DNA from: Vibrio aphrogenes
GTDB taxonomy: Bacteria > Pseudomonadota > Gammaproteobacteria > Enterobacterales > Vibrionaceae
NCBI RefSeq assembly: GCF_002157735.2
Contig: NZ_AP018690.1
Location: forward strand, 620,001 to 684,000
Reading direction: 5' to 3'
Length of the DNA: 64,000 nucleotides
Shown: positions 55,470 to 64,000 of the stretch, piece by piece
Position numbering within the stretch: position 1 is the first letter of the stretch
Layout of the letters: every line of letters begins with the position of its first letter
The notes under the pieces: model-generated
What the model was told of the DNA's origin: nothing
Databases searched by the model: none
The model's input: only the letters and a program-made list of their open reading frames with translations
Position numbers and translations under genes: made by a program

Positions 55470-55803
55470 GTGTATATCCTTATGTGATCATTCAATGAGA
55501 AGCCATTGTTGTATCCAATCCCAAGCCAGACCTCAAGTATTATTTTGATATTTAGAAAGCGCTTCTACTCCAATCAATCCCTCTGATTGATTCATATCCT
55601 ATCACCATCATCATTGGTCCTAGAATTAATTGATGGATTTATCGGTATGAACATTCTTTCTTGCCATTAAATATGATAAAACAAGCATAAATAGTTAGCA
55701 GGAAAACTATTTATCCCTTTTCACTCTCCTTTATTAATGGACACTATTCTTAGTTAAGGAAATAGTACGGCGAGTGGCTACTCTATCATTTTATGGATGA
55801 ATC
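55470..55803. other. Intergenic region between ppnP and the AEC carrier gene
   Basis: 334 bases holding the divergent promoters. AATCAATC and GATTGATT (55572-55592) form a small 8-bp dyad that could be an operator. Nothing else was seen. Confidence 0.4.
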
Positions 55804-56760
55804 ATGTCAGGCATTATTGAGCAATTTCTTTTTTCCGCCTCCATAACGGGCCCTATTTGTTTGATGTTATTACTGGGCGTCTTATTACGACGTCTGCAAA
55901 TTATTAACGACAGCTTTATTGATATTGCTTCTAAGCTCGTCTTTAAGGTTACTCTGCCTGCCCTTTTGTTTCTTAGTATTATTCGTTCAGAATCCATCAG
56001 TGACAATAGTCTGTCTCTAGTGAGTTTTGCCGTTATTGCTAATATCGCTTTCTTTTTATTTTCGACCCTCACCGTCAATAGCTTGATGAAAGAGAGCAGT
56101 CAAAATGGGGTGATTATTCAAGGAGCCTTTCGCTCTAACACTGGCATTATTGGCTTAGCTTATGTGGCCAATGCTTATGGCAACGAAGGAGTTGCTTTAG
56201 CCGCAATTTATGTGGCCGCTGTAACCGTACTTTATAATATTTTAGCCGTGATCACTTTGTCGCCTAAAAGCCAAACAAACGATACTCACGCCTATAAAGT
56301 GATGCTGATTTCCATCCTAAAAAATCCATTGATCATTGCCATATTGCTCGCGTTTATGGTGCATGAGCTATCGATTTCTTTACCTCAAATGATCCTGCAT
56401 ACTGGACAATATTTTGCCAACATGACCCTACCATTAGCCTTGTTATGTACCGGAGGCTCTTTAAACATCAGTGAATTACGTCACGACAAAGCCGCCAATA
56501 TCATTTCGAGCAGCTACAAACTGATTTTATGCCCACTATTATTAACCCTGGCTGGTTATTGGATGGGCTTTCAAGGGTTAGAATTAGGCATTATCTTTTT
56601 TATGAGCTCTGCGCCCGCCGCGGCCGCCAGTTATGTTATGGCACGAGCAATGGGAGGGAATGCGACCTTGGCCGCCAATATCATTGCACTAACCACAGTT
56701 GGTTCTATTCTCACCTGTACGTTAGGTATCGTTATTCTTTCCAGTTTTCAGTTAATGTAA
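55804..56760 (+). CDS. AEC-family transporter
   Basis: 318 residues, ten predicted membrane segments. FLFSASITGPICLMLLLGVLLRR and VFKVTLPALLFLSII at the N terminus, NTGIIGLAYVANAYG and APAAAASYVMARAMGGNATLAANI near the end are AEC (auxin efflux carrier, PF03547) features. Members move malate, malonate or other carboxylates. Substrate unknown. It is followed by the yjeH-like gene with 33 bases between, probably one transcript. Confidence 0.85.
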   Translation: MSGIIEQFLFSASITGPICLMLLLGVLLRRLQIINDSFIDIASKLVFKVTLPALLFLSIIRSESISDNSLSLVSFAVIANIAFFLFSTLTVNSLMKESSQNGVIIQGAFRSNTGIIGLAYVANAYGNEGVALAAIYVAAVTVLYNILAVITLSPKSQTNDTHAYKVMLISILKNPLIIAILLAFMVHELSISLPQMILHTGQYFANMTLPLALLCTGGSLNISELRHDKAANIISSSYKLILCPLLLTLAGYWMGFQGLELGIIFFMSSAPAAAASYVMARAMGGNATLAANIIALTTVGSILTCTLGIVILSSFQLM

Positions 56761-56793
56761 TCCTTCATCATTGGATGTAAGGCGAGTATCGTT

Positions 56794-58074
56794 ATGAGCC
56801 AACAATTAAAAAAAGAAATTACTTTGCTTGGTGGGGTTGGGCAACTCTCCACGACATTATTAGGTACGGGCTTATTTATGATCCCAGCCCTCGCTGCAAA
56901 TCTTGCCGGTGAATGGTCATTGTGGGCGTGGGTAATTTTATTGTTAGCGATCTGCCCAGTAGCACTGACTTTCGCCTTACTCGGCAAGCAATTTCCCAAT
57001 GCGGGAGGAACTGCCTACTTTGTCAAACAAGCCTTTAACAGTAAAACTGAGCGCAGTGTCGCCTGGCTATTTCTCAGTGTTTTACCGGTTGGGCTGCCCG
57101 CCGCTTTAACGCTGGCCGGTGGATTTGGCAAAGCTTTATTACCCGATTGGCTAGCTCATCAATATCTTGCCGAACTCATTACTCTATTTCTTATCTTGAG
57201 CTTGACCTTATTAGGCAGTAAATCGTCTTCTCAATTTCAAGCCTTAATTGCTTTAAGTATTTTTGCGCTAGTGGCAGTCTTTTTCTGGCAAGGAAATATC
57301 CAACTGACAGATATTGCTATGCCTTCACTAAACCCTTCCGCCATCATGCCATTAGGAACCGCTTTAGCCGTGATGTTTTGGTGCTTTGTCGGTATCGAAG
57401 CATTTTCTCACATGGGAGAAGAATTTAAGAACCCGCAACGAGACTTTCCCATTGCCATCATTTTAGGCTGTTTTGTTGCCGGATTTATTTACTGGGCTTG
57501 TTCGGTAGTGATTTTAAAATTCCATGCCTTTGAACCCAATATTGCCGCGCACAGCTCCATTCCTTGGCTCAGCGAACAATTACTCGGTAATAAACTCGGC
57601 ATTGTCATTACCGTCATTGGTTATTTTGCGTGTTTTGCCAGTATTAATCTGTATAGCCAAAGTATGATCAGGTTAGTCTGGGCACAAAGCCGTGACTATC
57701 AACCCACCAGCCGTCTTGCAAAACTGTCCCCTCGCGGTGTTCCGTCTTATGCGACTTATATGGTGGCTTTGGTGTTGTTTTTATCTATCTCATTTGGTCA
57801 TATTGTTAACTTAGATCTTGAACTGCTCGTTAAGCTAGCCAACAGCGTCTTTGTGCTCCTGTACTTGTTAGCCATGGTGTCAGCGTTCCGATTACTCAGC
57901 GGGTGGGCAAAATATTTGGCCGGCTTCTCCACAGTTCTTTGCACCATCGTCTTCCTTTGTCTCGGTTGGAGCATGTTATATGCGGTGACTATTTTTGCCC
58001 TTTTGATGCTCCCTTGGGGACGTTGGCTACGAAAAAAAACACCGTTATCACCGAGTCAACACATCAGCGGCTAA
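56794..58074 (+). CDS. yjeH: YjeH-type L-methionine/branched-chain amino acid exporter
   Basis: 426-residue APC-superfamily carrier. KKEITLLGGVGQLSTTLLGTGLFMIPALAA, NAGGTAYFVKQAF and VAWLFLSVLPVGLPAALTLAGGFG match YjeH. It exports methionine and branched-chain amino acids. Its last 11 bases overlap the convergent MATE pseudogene. Confidence 0.88.
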   Translation: MSQQLKKEITLLGGVGQLSTTLLGTGLFMIPALAANLAGEWSLWAWVILLLAICPVALTFALLGKQFPNAGGTAYFVKQAFNSKTERSVAWLFLSVLPVGLPAALTLAGGFGKALLPDWLAHQYLAELITLFLILSLTLLGSKSSSQFQALIALSIFALVAVFFWQGNIQLTDIAMPSLNPSAIMPLGTALAVMFWCFVGIEAFSHMGEEFKNPQRDFPIAIILGCFVAGFIYWACSVVILKFHAFEPNIAAHSSIPWLSEQLLGNKLGIVITVIGYFACFASINLYSQSMIRLVWAQSRDYQPTSRLAKLSPRGVPSYATYMVALVLFLSISFGHIVNLDLELLVKLANSVFVLLYLLAMVSAFRLLSGWAKYLAGFSTVLCTIVFLCLGWSMLYAVTIFALLMLPWGRWLRKKTPLSPSQHISG

Positions 58075-59446
58075 CCGATTCCATGGAAGAGTGAGTTAAT
58101 CCTTGTTGTTTATTCCGGACATCGGCCCAGAGCATCGGAATGATAACCATCGATAGCACAACATTAGAAAGTGGCACACTTAACCAAATACCATCTAACC
58201 CCAACCATTGAGGTAAGAAGTACAAAAACGGTAGTTGAATTAAAATATTGCCCGCCGACACTAACAAAGCTTTCCCGCCTTGGTTAACCGACATAAAATA
58301 AACCGAGGTCACAAAGATGAAGCCATCTAGAGCGAGAGCAAATAAGTGCAGTCTCATCGCATGGGTGGTGGCATCAAATAGCGCCTGATCTTGGCGACTA
58401 AATAAACTCACCACCGCTTCTGGAAATAGGTTTAACCCTATCACCACCGTGACTCCAAGACACACCACCACCTTTAAGGCGATGGCTAGCACCGCAGCTA
58501 CCTTGTCGCCTTGTTTGGCCCCAAAGAAATAACTTAATAATGGTTGTGCACCATTGGCAATCCCCTAAGCGGTCAGGTAATACAAGGTGCCGAGGTAACC
58601 AATAACCGCAAAGGCCGCAACATGTAAAGGTGAGCCTAACTCAAGTAATAACTTGTTATGAACCGCCGCAATAAAACCAAAATAGAAAAACATCAATAAG
58701 CTTGATGCCCCTAAAGACACACTGCGTTGCGCAAGGCTAATATTGAGTTGCAGTGCTTTAATATTCAAACGAATGTAAGCTTGATTAGAGAAAAAGTAAC
58801 CCACGGCAATCACCACCACACACGCTTGAGAAATCAAAGTCGCAATGGCTGCCCCTTTTAATCCCATGCTCCATATACCAATAAAGACATAATCAAGAAG
58901 AATATTCAGCACCGCGCCTATCGCCAATAATAGTGTGCTGAAATTAGGACTATTGTCGTTGCGAATCAGCATGGGTAAGGCCGCCGCCGCAACCGTAAAA
59001 ATCGCTCCCCAAGAAAAAACCGATACATATTCAGAACTTAAAGATAAAACTTGTTGTGTCGCACCTTGAGCCAACAACACCCGATGACCAACCAAATGCA
59101 ATAAAAAGGAAGCGACCAAACCAAATATTAGTGATAACCATAAGCTGGTCGATAATGCAGATTGAGCCTGTGGAGCATTTTGCTCACCTCGAAAAATAGA
59201 CACCACACTACCACCGCCCATGCCGATCATGATACCCAGCCCGGCTACAACTCCAATTAAAGGCCAAGCAAGATTGATCCCTGCTAAGCCTTCGTAACCA
59301 ATGTAATGACCAACAAACATACCGTCGACGACCTGATACAGGCCATTCACTAACATCGCCATCACAGAAGGAATGGTAAAGCGCCAAAATACTTTATGAA
59401 TAGGTTGTTGATATAAGGCTTGTTGCTCAATCTCGATGGAGTTCAT
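58064..59446 (-). pseudogene. MATE-family efflux transporter interrupted by an in-frame amber codon
   Basis: 461 codons in one frame from ATG 59446 to TGA/stop at 58064. The N-terminal part (293 residues, to LYYLTA) and C-terminal part match one MATE carrier. The TAG at 58565-58567 lies between LTA and GIANGAQPLLSYFFGA, exactly where the family motif runs on without a break (GxxxGAQPLxxY). There is no frameshift. A GAG or CAG to TAG change explains it. Twelve membrane segments would be encoded if read through. It could still be translated with amber suppression. Confidence 0.88.
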
Positions 59447-59540
59447 TATAAATTCTACAATACTGGAGGTAATAATAAGCGGGAATTATACTCATTAATC
59501 CGAATGAAGAAACATAATATCTATCTAATTTTCAGATAGT

Positions 59541-59773
59541 TACCCTCAACTTCGGATAAAAGTGTCACAATAACAAATTTAACCTTCTGATATATAGGTA
59601 ATAAAAATATCTATCAGGTACTTAAGGTTGAATACTTTCTTTCAATGCCGCAATTGGGGATGGGTAACAAGGCAAGATCATCAGTCAATAACTGGCCTAT
59701 TACCTTGATTTTAAATAAGTTAGATGCTCAAAGTACGGTATTGAGTAACTTTTAATTATCCGCAGTGAGGTTA
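59541..59773. repeat. MITE-like repeat, copy 2 (233 bp)
   Basis: Partner of 52108-52338. Ends TACCCTCAACTTCGGATAA and, reading in from the right, TAACCTCACTGCGGATAA are inverted repeats more alike than in copy 1. The rest of the 469-base gap between the MATE and oppA-like genes is non-coding A/T-rich sequence. Confidence 0.8.
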
Positions 59774-59855
59774 ATGAATAAAAGACACATCAGCGCTATT
59801 AATAGAGTAAATGTTCGAGTACTTTTCTGTTCTCAAGCCACTCTCCATTCATCAA

Positions 59856-59879
59856 AAAAGGAGCGGTTAGGCTCCTTTT
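59856..59879 (-). terminator. Intrinsic terminator of the OppA-like gene
   Basis: AAAAGGAGC, loop of 6, GCTCCTTTT. On the minus strand it ends in TTTTTTGAT. Confidence 0.88.
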
Positions 59880-59915
59880 AGTGACTCAGTTCATGACTCA
59901 AAAACTCGCGACAAC

Positions 59916-61529
59916 TCAAGGCTGGACAAAATACATGTCTTTGGCATAAATATTACCTTTAGGGTTATTCTCTGGCAGCCCTTTCAACGTTTCACGTACC
60001 ACCCGGGTATGCATATAATGGTGCAAAGGAATAAAAGGTTCGGCTTGATTGAGTAAATCTTCCGCCTGATGATAAAGTTGGTAACGTTGTGTTTTGTCTG
60101 TTTCATTCGCTGCTTGTGCCATTAAAGCGTCAAACTTAGGATCGCAATAGCCGCTTTCATTGGCAACATGAGCACAAGTAAAATTATTTAAAAGTCCTGA
60201 TGGTTCTGGATAATCCGCAAACATCCACGAGCGGGCCACTTGATAATCCCCCACCGCTTTACTTGCCACATAACCTTGCCATTCCATATTTCTTAATTCC
60301 ACTTTCACTCCCAACGGTTTCCACATTGAGGCTAAAGCTAATGCGATTTTTTTATGGTTTTCACTGGTATTGTACGTCAGAGTAAACGACAACGGATGTT
60401 GCTGATCAAACCCAGCAGCTTTTAATAACTCAGTGGCTTTTTGCATACGCTGCTTTGACGTCAATTTGAAAAAATCAGGCATCGCTAATTGATAATCAGG
60501 AATGGTTTCGGGCACTAAAGAATAAGCGGCTGGCTCCCCTTGACCGGTGATCTTTTCGACCAAAATATCGCGGTCGACTGCCATACTCAAAGCTTGGCGT
60601 ACTCGCACATCGTCAAATGGCTTATGCTTGGTATTAAAAGAATATAAATATGTCCCTAATAATGGCTGAGCTTTGATTTGGTCAGGATTTTCTTTCAGTA
60701 GTTTTTGATAATAATCTAATTGCACCCGATTCGTCATATCAATTTCTCCTGCTTGAAAGCGAGCTAATTCAGCCGCTTGTGAAGCGAGACCAAGGTATGT
60801 GACCTTATTGATAACCGTATGCTCATTATCCCAATAGTGTGGATTTCTGACGACTTCAACATATTCGTTCGGCACCCATTTTACTAAACTATACGCACCA
60901 TTAGTGACCATATTCTCAGGCCGAGTCCAATGTGAACCATGCTTCTCAACCACTTTTTGTGGCAATGGAAAGAAGGTTTTAATACTCATTAAACTGAAAA
61001 AATAAGGTGTCGGTTTTTCTAGCTTCACTTGGAGGGTTTTTGCATCTACCGCTTTAATACCCAAGGCAGAACTAGGTTTCTCACCTTTTAAAATAGCGCC
61101 TGCATTCTCAATATTAGCAGTGGTAAAGTAATGACCAGTATTATTGCCCGTTTTAGGATCGACAGCCCGTTGCCATGCAAAGACAAAATCCGATGCTAAT
61201 ACTGGCTGCCCATTGGACCATGTTATCCCATCACGTAATGTAAAAGTGACGGTTTTCCCATCGTCAGAGACGCTCCATTTGCTCGCTTGGCCTGCAATGA
61301 TCTTGCCTTGAGAGTCTTCAATTAACAAACCTTCAAACATATCATTGGCAATAATATCTCCTGGCATCCCTGAGTTCACAAAAGTAGGATCGAGCGTGGC
61401 CGGCTCTGCTCCATTACCCCGGACTAAATCTTGATCTTCTGCTAACTGGTCATTAGGGTGAATCATCGCAGCTTGTGCAATAAAAGGTAAACTCAATAAA
61501 AGTGAATAGGCAATCGACGATAACTTCAT
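59916..61529 (-). CDS. Peptide ABC transporter substrate-binding protein, OppA/MppA type
   Basis: 537 residues, family 5 solute-binding protein. Sec signal peptide MKLSSIAYSLLLSLPFIAQA. VRGNGAEPATLDPTFVNSG, MFEGLLIEDSQGKIIAG and TFTLRDGITWSNGQPVLASDFVFAWQRAVDP are OppA features. It binds oligopeptides (or murein tripeptide if MppA-like) in the periplasm. It is a lone gene with no permease genes beside it, so it must share a permease elsewhere. ATG at 61529 (AAGGAA upstream, signal peptide start) is chosen over the ATG ten codons upstream. Confidence 0.88.
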   Translation of the reverse strand: MKLSSIAYSLLLSLPFIAQAAMIHPNDQLAEDQDLVRGNGAEPATLDPTFVNSGMPGDIIANDMFEGLLIEDSQGKIIAGQASKWSVSDDGKTVTFTLRDGITWSNGQPVLASDFVFAWQRAVDPKTGNNTGHYFTTANIENAGAILKGEKPSSALGIKAVDAKTLQVKLEKPTPYFFSLMSIKTFFPLPQKVVEKHGSHWTRPENMVTNGAYSLVKWVPNEYVEVVRNPHYWDNEHTVINKVTYLGLASQAAELARFQAGEIDMTNRVQLDYYQKLLKENPDQIKAQPLLGTYLYSFNTKHKPFDDVRVRQALSMAVDRDILVEKITGQGEPAAYSLVPETIPDYQLAMPDFFKLTSKQRMQKATELLKAAGFDQQHPLSFTLTYNTSENHKKIALALASMWKPLGVKVELRNMEWQGYVASKAVGDYQVARSWMFADYPEPSGLLNNFTCAHVANESGYCDPKFDALMAQAANETDKTQRYQLYHQAEDLLNQAEPFIPLHHYMHTRVVRETLKGLPENNPKGNIYAKDMYFVQP

Positions 61530-61739
61530 TTCCAGTTCCTTGAATGATTTAAATTTCAATATAAAACATATACTTATTATCCTAATTTATAAACCTATTT
61601 GTTGCGAATAACAAAAGACAGTTTGTGTATCGTTAAGGTATTAGCGCAATAAAATACTGTATAAATCACTAACTAGTCTGGTAAATTTTGAGATAAACTC
61701 CAATGTGTTTTTGTTTTTGTTTGCAAGGAAGCAAGCCAG

Positions 61740-62423
61740 ATGTTTACAGAATGGGAAACCAACCGAGTTTGGTATATCGATAAAACCTATCGTAAGTTTG
61801 GATTTACGCATATCCAACGTATGGTCATCATTAAACTCGATAATGAAGAATTAATGATCTTATCCCCGATTGAACTGACCACTCAATGTCAGTTAGCCCT
61901 CTCGCAACTTGGCCAAGTCAAATTTATCATCTCATCAACGCCGACCTATCATCACCATCTTTCCGAATGGTGGCTGGGATATTCAAAAGCCTATTTTTTT
62001 GCCCCTCATGCTTTAATCGAAAAGCGAACCGATTTGAATTTTGATGGTGTCCTTTCTCACCAAACCCCAAAACAATGGCAAGGGCAAATCCTACAAACCT
62101 CGATAGAAAACGATGAATCTCCCAATCAAATGATTTTTTGTGACCCGGCCAGTCGCACCTTATTTATCAGTAATAACCTAGTCGCGCTGCAATCCCACTT
62201 GCCTTTAGGTCAAAAATTCACGACTTTAGTACAAGGCGGACGTAATCAACTCACGCTACCGTATCGTGTGCGACGTAAGTTTACGAATAAACCCAAATTG
62301 CGCGCATCTATCCAAGAAATCATGACTTGGCCCTTTGATCGGCTAATTTCGAGTAATGGCTTAATGATTGAAAAAGAAGCAAAAGATGCGTTTTATCAAG
62401 CATTTTGGTGGGCTTTTCAATAA
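61740..62423 (+). CDS. DUF4336 domain protein
   Basis: 227 residues. WETNRVWYIDKTYRKFGFTHIQRMVIIKL at the N terminus and FIISSTPTYHHHLSEWWLGYSKAYFFAPHALIEKRTDL are DUF4336-type; the fold is related to metallo-beta-lactamases but the full HxHxDH site is absent. No signal or membrane segment. Function unknown. Monocistronic, upstream of popT with its own spacing. Confidence 0.72.
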   Translation: MFTEWETNRVWYIDKTYRKFGFTHIQRMVIIKLDNEELMILSPIELTTQCQLALSQLGQVKFIISSTPTYHHHLSEWWLGYSKAYFFAPHALIEKRTDLNFDGVLSHQTPKQWQGQILQTSIENDESPNQMIFCDPASRTLFISNNLVALQSHLPLGQKFTTLVQGGRNQLTLPYRVRRKFTNKPKLRASIQEIMTWPFDRLISSNGLMIEKEAKDAFYQAFWWAFQ

Positions 62424-62534
62424 AAGTTGTTAAATAACAGCGACTAAAGCTTTTTATTTGGCATAATTCATGACAATCTACTCATCCTTGTCCGTCCATA
62501 AGCAATATGGACTTTGATTTAACGGTATTGATCT

Positions 62535-63452
62535 ATGAATTATCTTTTCACTTACCTAAAAGGTCTCGCGATGGGAGCTGCGGATGTAGTTCCTGGGGTA
62601 TCTGGTGGTACAATTGCTTTTATTACCGGTGTTTATGACACTTTGCTAAACAGCATTAAAAAAGTAAACCCTAGCTTGTTTAAGCTATGGAAACGTGAGG
62701 GGTTTAAAGCAGTACTGACACATATTAATGCAGGTTTTCTTCTTGCTTTATTTGGCGGTATTCTGACCAGTATTTTAACCTTAGCGAAGTTAATTTCGTG
62801 GCTACTGGTAACCCACCCTATTCCATTGTGGTCTTTCTTCTTTGGCCTGATTTTGATTTCAGTTGTCCATATTTTAAAGCAGGTCGAGGAAAGACGGTTA
62901 ATTCACGTACTCTTTTTGTTCATTGGCGTTGGCTTTGCTTATACCATTACGGTTTTACAGCCCATCGATATGCAACCAACCAGTATTAATTTAATCTTAG
63001 CTGGTGCCATTGCCATTTGTGCGATGATTCTACCGGGGATCTCAGGCAGCTTTATCTTACTATTATTAGGTATTTATCCAACAATCCTGACCGCGGTAAA
63101 AGAACTCAATATTCCCGTTTTAGGATTATTTACCCTTGGTACTGTCGTTGGGATACTCAGCTTCTCTCACGTATTATCTTGGCTATTAAATAAGTACCGT
63201 GCAGCAACTTTGGTCTTCTTAACTGGGTTAATGGTCGGGACACTACCTAAAATTTGGCCGTGGAAAGAAACGATTAGCTGGCGTATTGATTCACATGGTG
63301 CGCGTGTTCCTTTAGTGGAACAAAATTTATGGCCGCATCAATTTGAACAGATTATGGGACAACCCTCGCAACTAGTCATATCGATTGTTTGCATGCTAGC
63401 CGGTATTGGTATTGTTTGGTTATTAGAAAAAGTGGCACAGACCAAGCAATAG
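62535..63452 (+). CDS. popT: Undecaprenyl-phosphate translocase PopT (DUF368)
   Basis: 305-residue polytopic membrane protein. The N-terminal signature YLKGLAMGAADVVPGVSGGTIAFITGVYD and the second copy ILPGISGSFILLLLGIY form the internal repeat of DUF368. The family has been shown, including in V. cholerae, to recycle undecaprenyl phosphate across the inner membrane, with a role in cell-wall synthesis and alkaline tolerance. It sits alone, with a terminator after. Confidence 0.9.
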   Translation: MNYLFTYLKGLAMGAADVVPGVSGGTIAFITGVYDTLLNSIKKVNPSLFKLWKREGFKAVLTHINAGFLLALFGGILTSILTLAKLISWLLVTHPIPLWSFFFGLILISVVHILKQVEERRLIHVLFLFIGVGFAYTITVLQPIDMQPTSINLILAGAIAICAMILPGISGSFILLLLGIYPTILTAVKELNIPVLGLFTLGTVVGILSFSHVLSWLLNKYRAATLVFLTGLMVGTLPKIWPWKETISWRIDSHGARVPLVEQNLWPHQFEQIMGQPSQLVISIVCMLAGIGIVWLLEKVAQTKQ

Positions 63453-63498
63453 CCTCATTAGTAAGGCTTATCTCGTTATCAACGTTTGCCTCATTATC

Positions 63499-63536
63499 AA
63501 CGTCTAGGAGCCTCGCGGTTTCTAGACGTTTTATTT
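63499..63536 (+). terminator. Intrinsic terminator after popT
   Basis: AACGTCTAG pairs with CTAGACGTT, followed by TTATTTT. Confidence 0.8.
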
Positions 63537-63641
63537 TGTGCTCTTTCGCTCAACAAATTAGGATAAATTCCCCACCGCCCACAGTCTCATGTTAATATTC
63601 GGTTAATCATCGTTAACATCATTATTGATAATACCGAACTT

Positions 63642-64000
63642 ATGCCAGAACTTGCACCAACCGCCACCAAAAACCGCTCAGTTATTCCTCTCTTAGCGTT
63701 ACTTATTGTGGCTGGGTTAGCGGGTTTTTATCTGCCTAAATGGCTCTCCTCATCATCACCATTCGCTCAATTGCCTGCCGCACCATCTCAATATTGCGCG
63801 CTCTCGACCAAAAGCTGCCAACAGCAAGGCATCACCATCACCTTAGATACAGATATTGCGCAACCACTAAAAGAAAGCCAGATTCAAGTCAATTGGCCAC
63901 ACAATAATAGTGATAGCTTAATACTGACATTACGTGGCTTAGAGATGGATTTAGGGATAGTGAGATTCCCGCTCCCAAAACAACAAAATGGTCTGTATGA
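63642..64000 (+). CDS. Membrane-anchored protein, unknown function (5' part only)
   Basis: The frame runs from ATG 63642 to the window edge, 119 residues visible. An N-terminal anchor (SVIPLLALLIVAGLAGFYL) follows a short basic start; the rest would lie in the periplasm, with a pair of cysteines (QYCALSTKSCQQQG) and a beta-rich domain (ITITLDTDIAQPLKESQIQV). I do not recognise it. The start codon has no strong ribosome binding site in the preceding 10 bases. Confidence 0.6.
   Translation, partial: MPELAPTATKNRSVIPLLALLIVAGLAGFYLPKWLSSSSPFAQLPAAPSQYCALSTKSCQQQGITITLDTDIAQPLKESQIQVNWPHNNSDSLILTLRGLEMDLGIVRFPLPKQQNGLY

Overview
The window reads as a chromosome segment of a marine gammaproteobacterium of the Vibrionaceae, most likely Vibrio. 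The sodium/galactose symporter at 39950-41581 closely matches the V. parahaemolyticus vSGLT sequence as I remember it. The gene content (TorCA, CysPUWA-CysM, ArtPJQM, a DUF368/PopT protein, the RimK trio) also fits. No database search was possible, so names rest on recognised motifs and remembered family sequences.

Layout. 1-4800: a beta-hydroxyacid dehydrogenase cut by the window edge; a PurR-box-controlled pair (adenosine-deaminase-family enzyme plus NCS2 purine permease); a HypT-like LysR regulator; a YgjH/CsaA-type tRNA-binding protein. 4800-12120: accessory zone with a decayed small membrane gene, a two-gene SIR2-HerA anti-phage cassette, a MerR-controlled carboxymuconolactone decarboxylase, tRNA-Gly(UCC), and an IS150-group IS3 element inserted in the loop of a terminator hairpin. 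12138-16024: three transporters (AI-2E family, SotB, MFS). 16207-19766: torCA for anaerobic TMAO respiration. 20050-22273: DUF2127 protein, AhpD-like protein divergent from a TetR regulator with twin operators, and a 19-bp tandem repeat.

22297-30094 is the most unusual locus. A single minus-strand cluster runs: PRD-domain protein, glycine-rich SFCGS protein, DUF4312, DUF4311 and DUF4310 (two membrane proteins), an internal terminator, amidohydrolase, PLP-dependent DgaE-like lyase, KDPG-type aldolase, and a BglG/MtlR-type regulator with PTS EIIB and EIIA domains. It looks like uptake and breakdown of an unidentified N-acylated amino sugar acid by a transporter of unknown mechanism, under a CRP site.

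30453-44000: a small orphan protein whose terminator holds a 17-bp scar of the same IS; a YeaQ-family protein; a YghX-type hydrolase; a urate-to-allantoin-to-ureidoglycolate operon (puuD, allA, uraD, puuE) divergent from uraH and a second NCS2 permease; galR-like plus sglT with CRP and Gal operators; and a CBS/DUF294 protein. 43500-51800: the arginine ABC transporter (artPJQM) behind paired ARG boxes, and cysPUWA divergent from cysM. 51960-52105: a candidate sigma54-dependent small RNA. It is followed by one copy of a 231-bp MITE-like repeat whose partner lies at 59541-59773.

52567-64000: the RimB-like protease, RimK and AstE-like deacylase trio; PpnP; an AEC carrier; a YjeH-type exporter; a MATE pseudogene with one in-frame amber codon; an OppA-like binding protein; a DUF4336 protein; PopT (undecaprenyl-phosphate carrier); and a membrane-anchored protein cut by the window edge. 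No CRISPR array, rRNA or prophage was seen.
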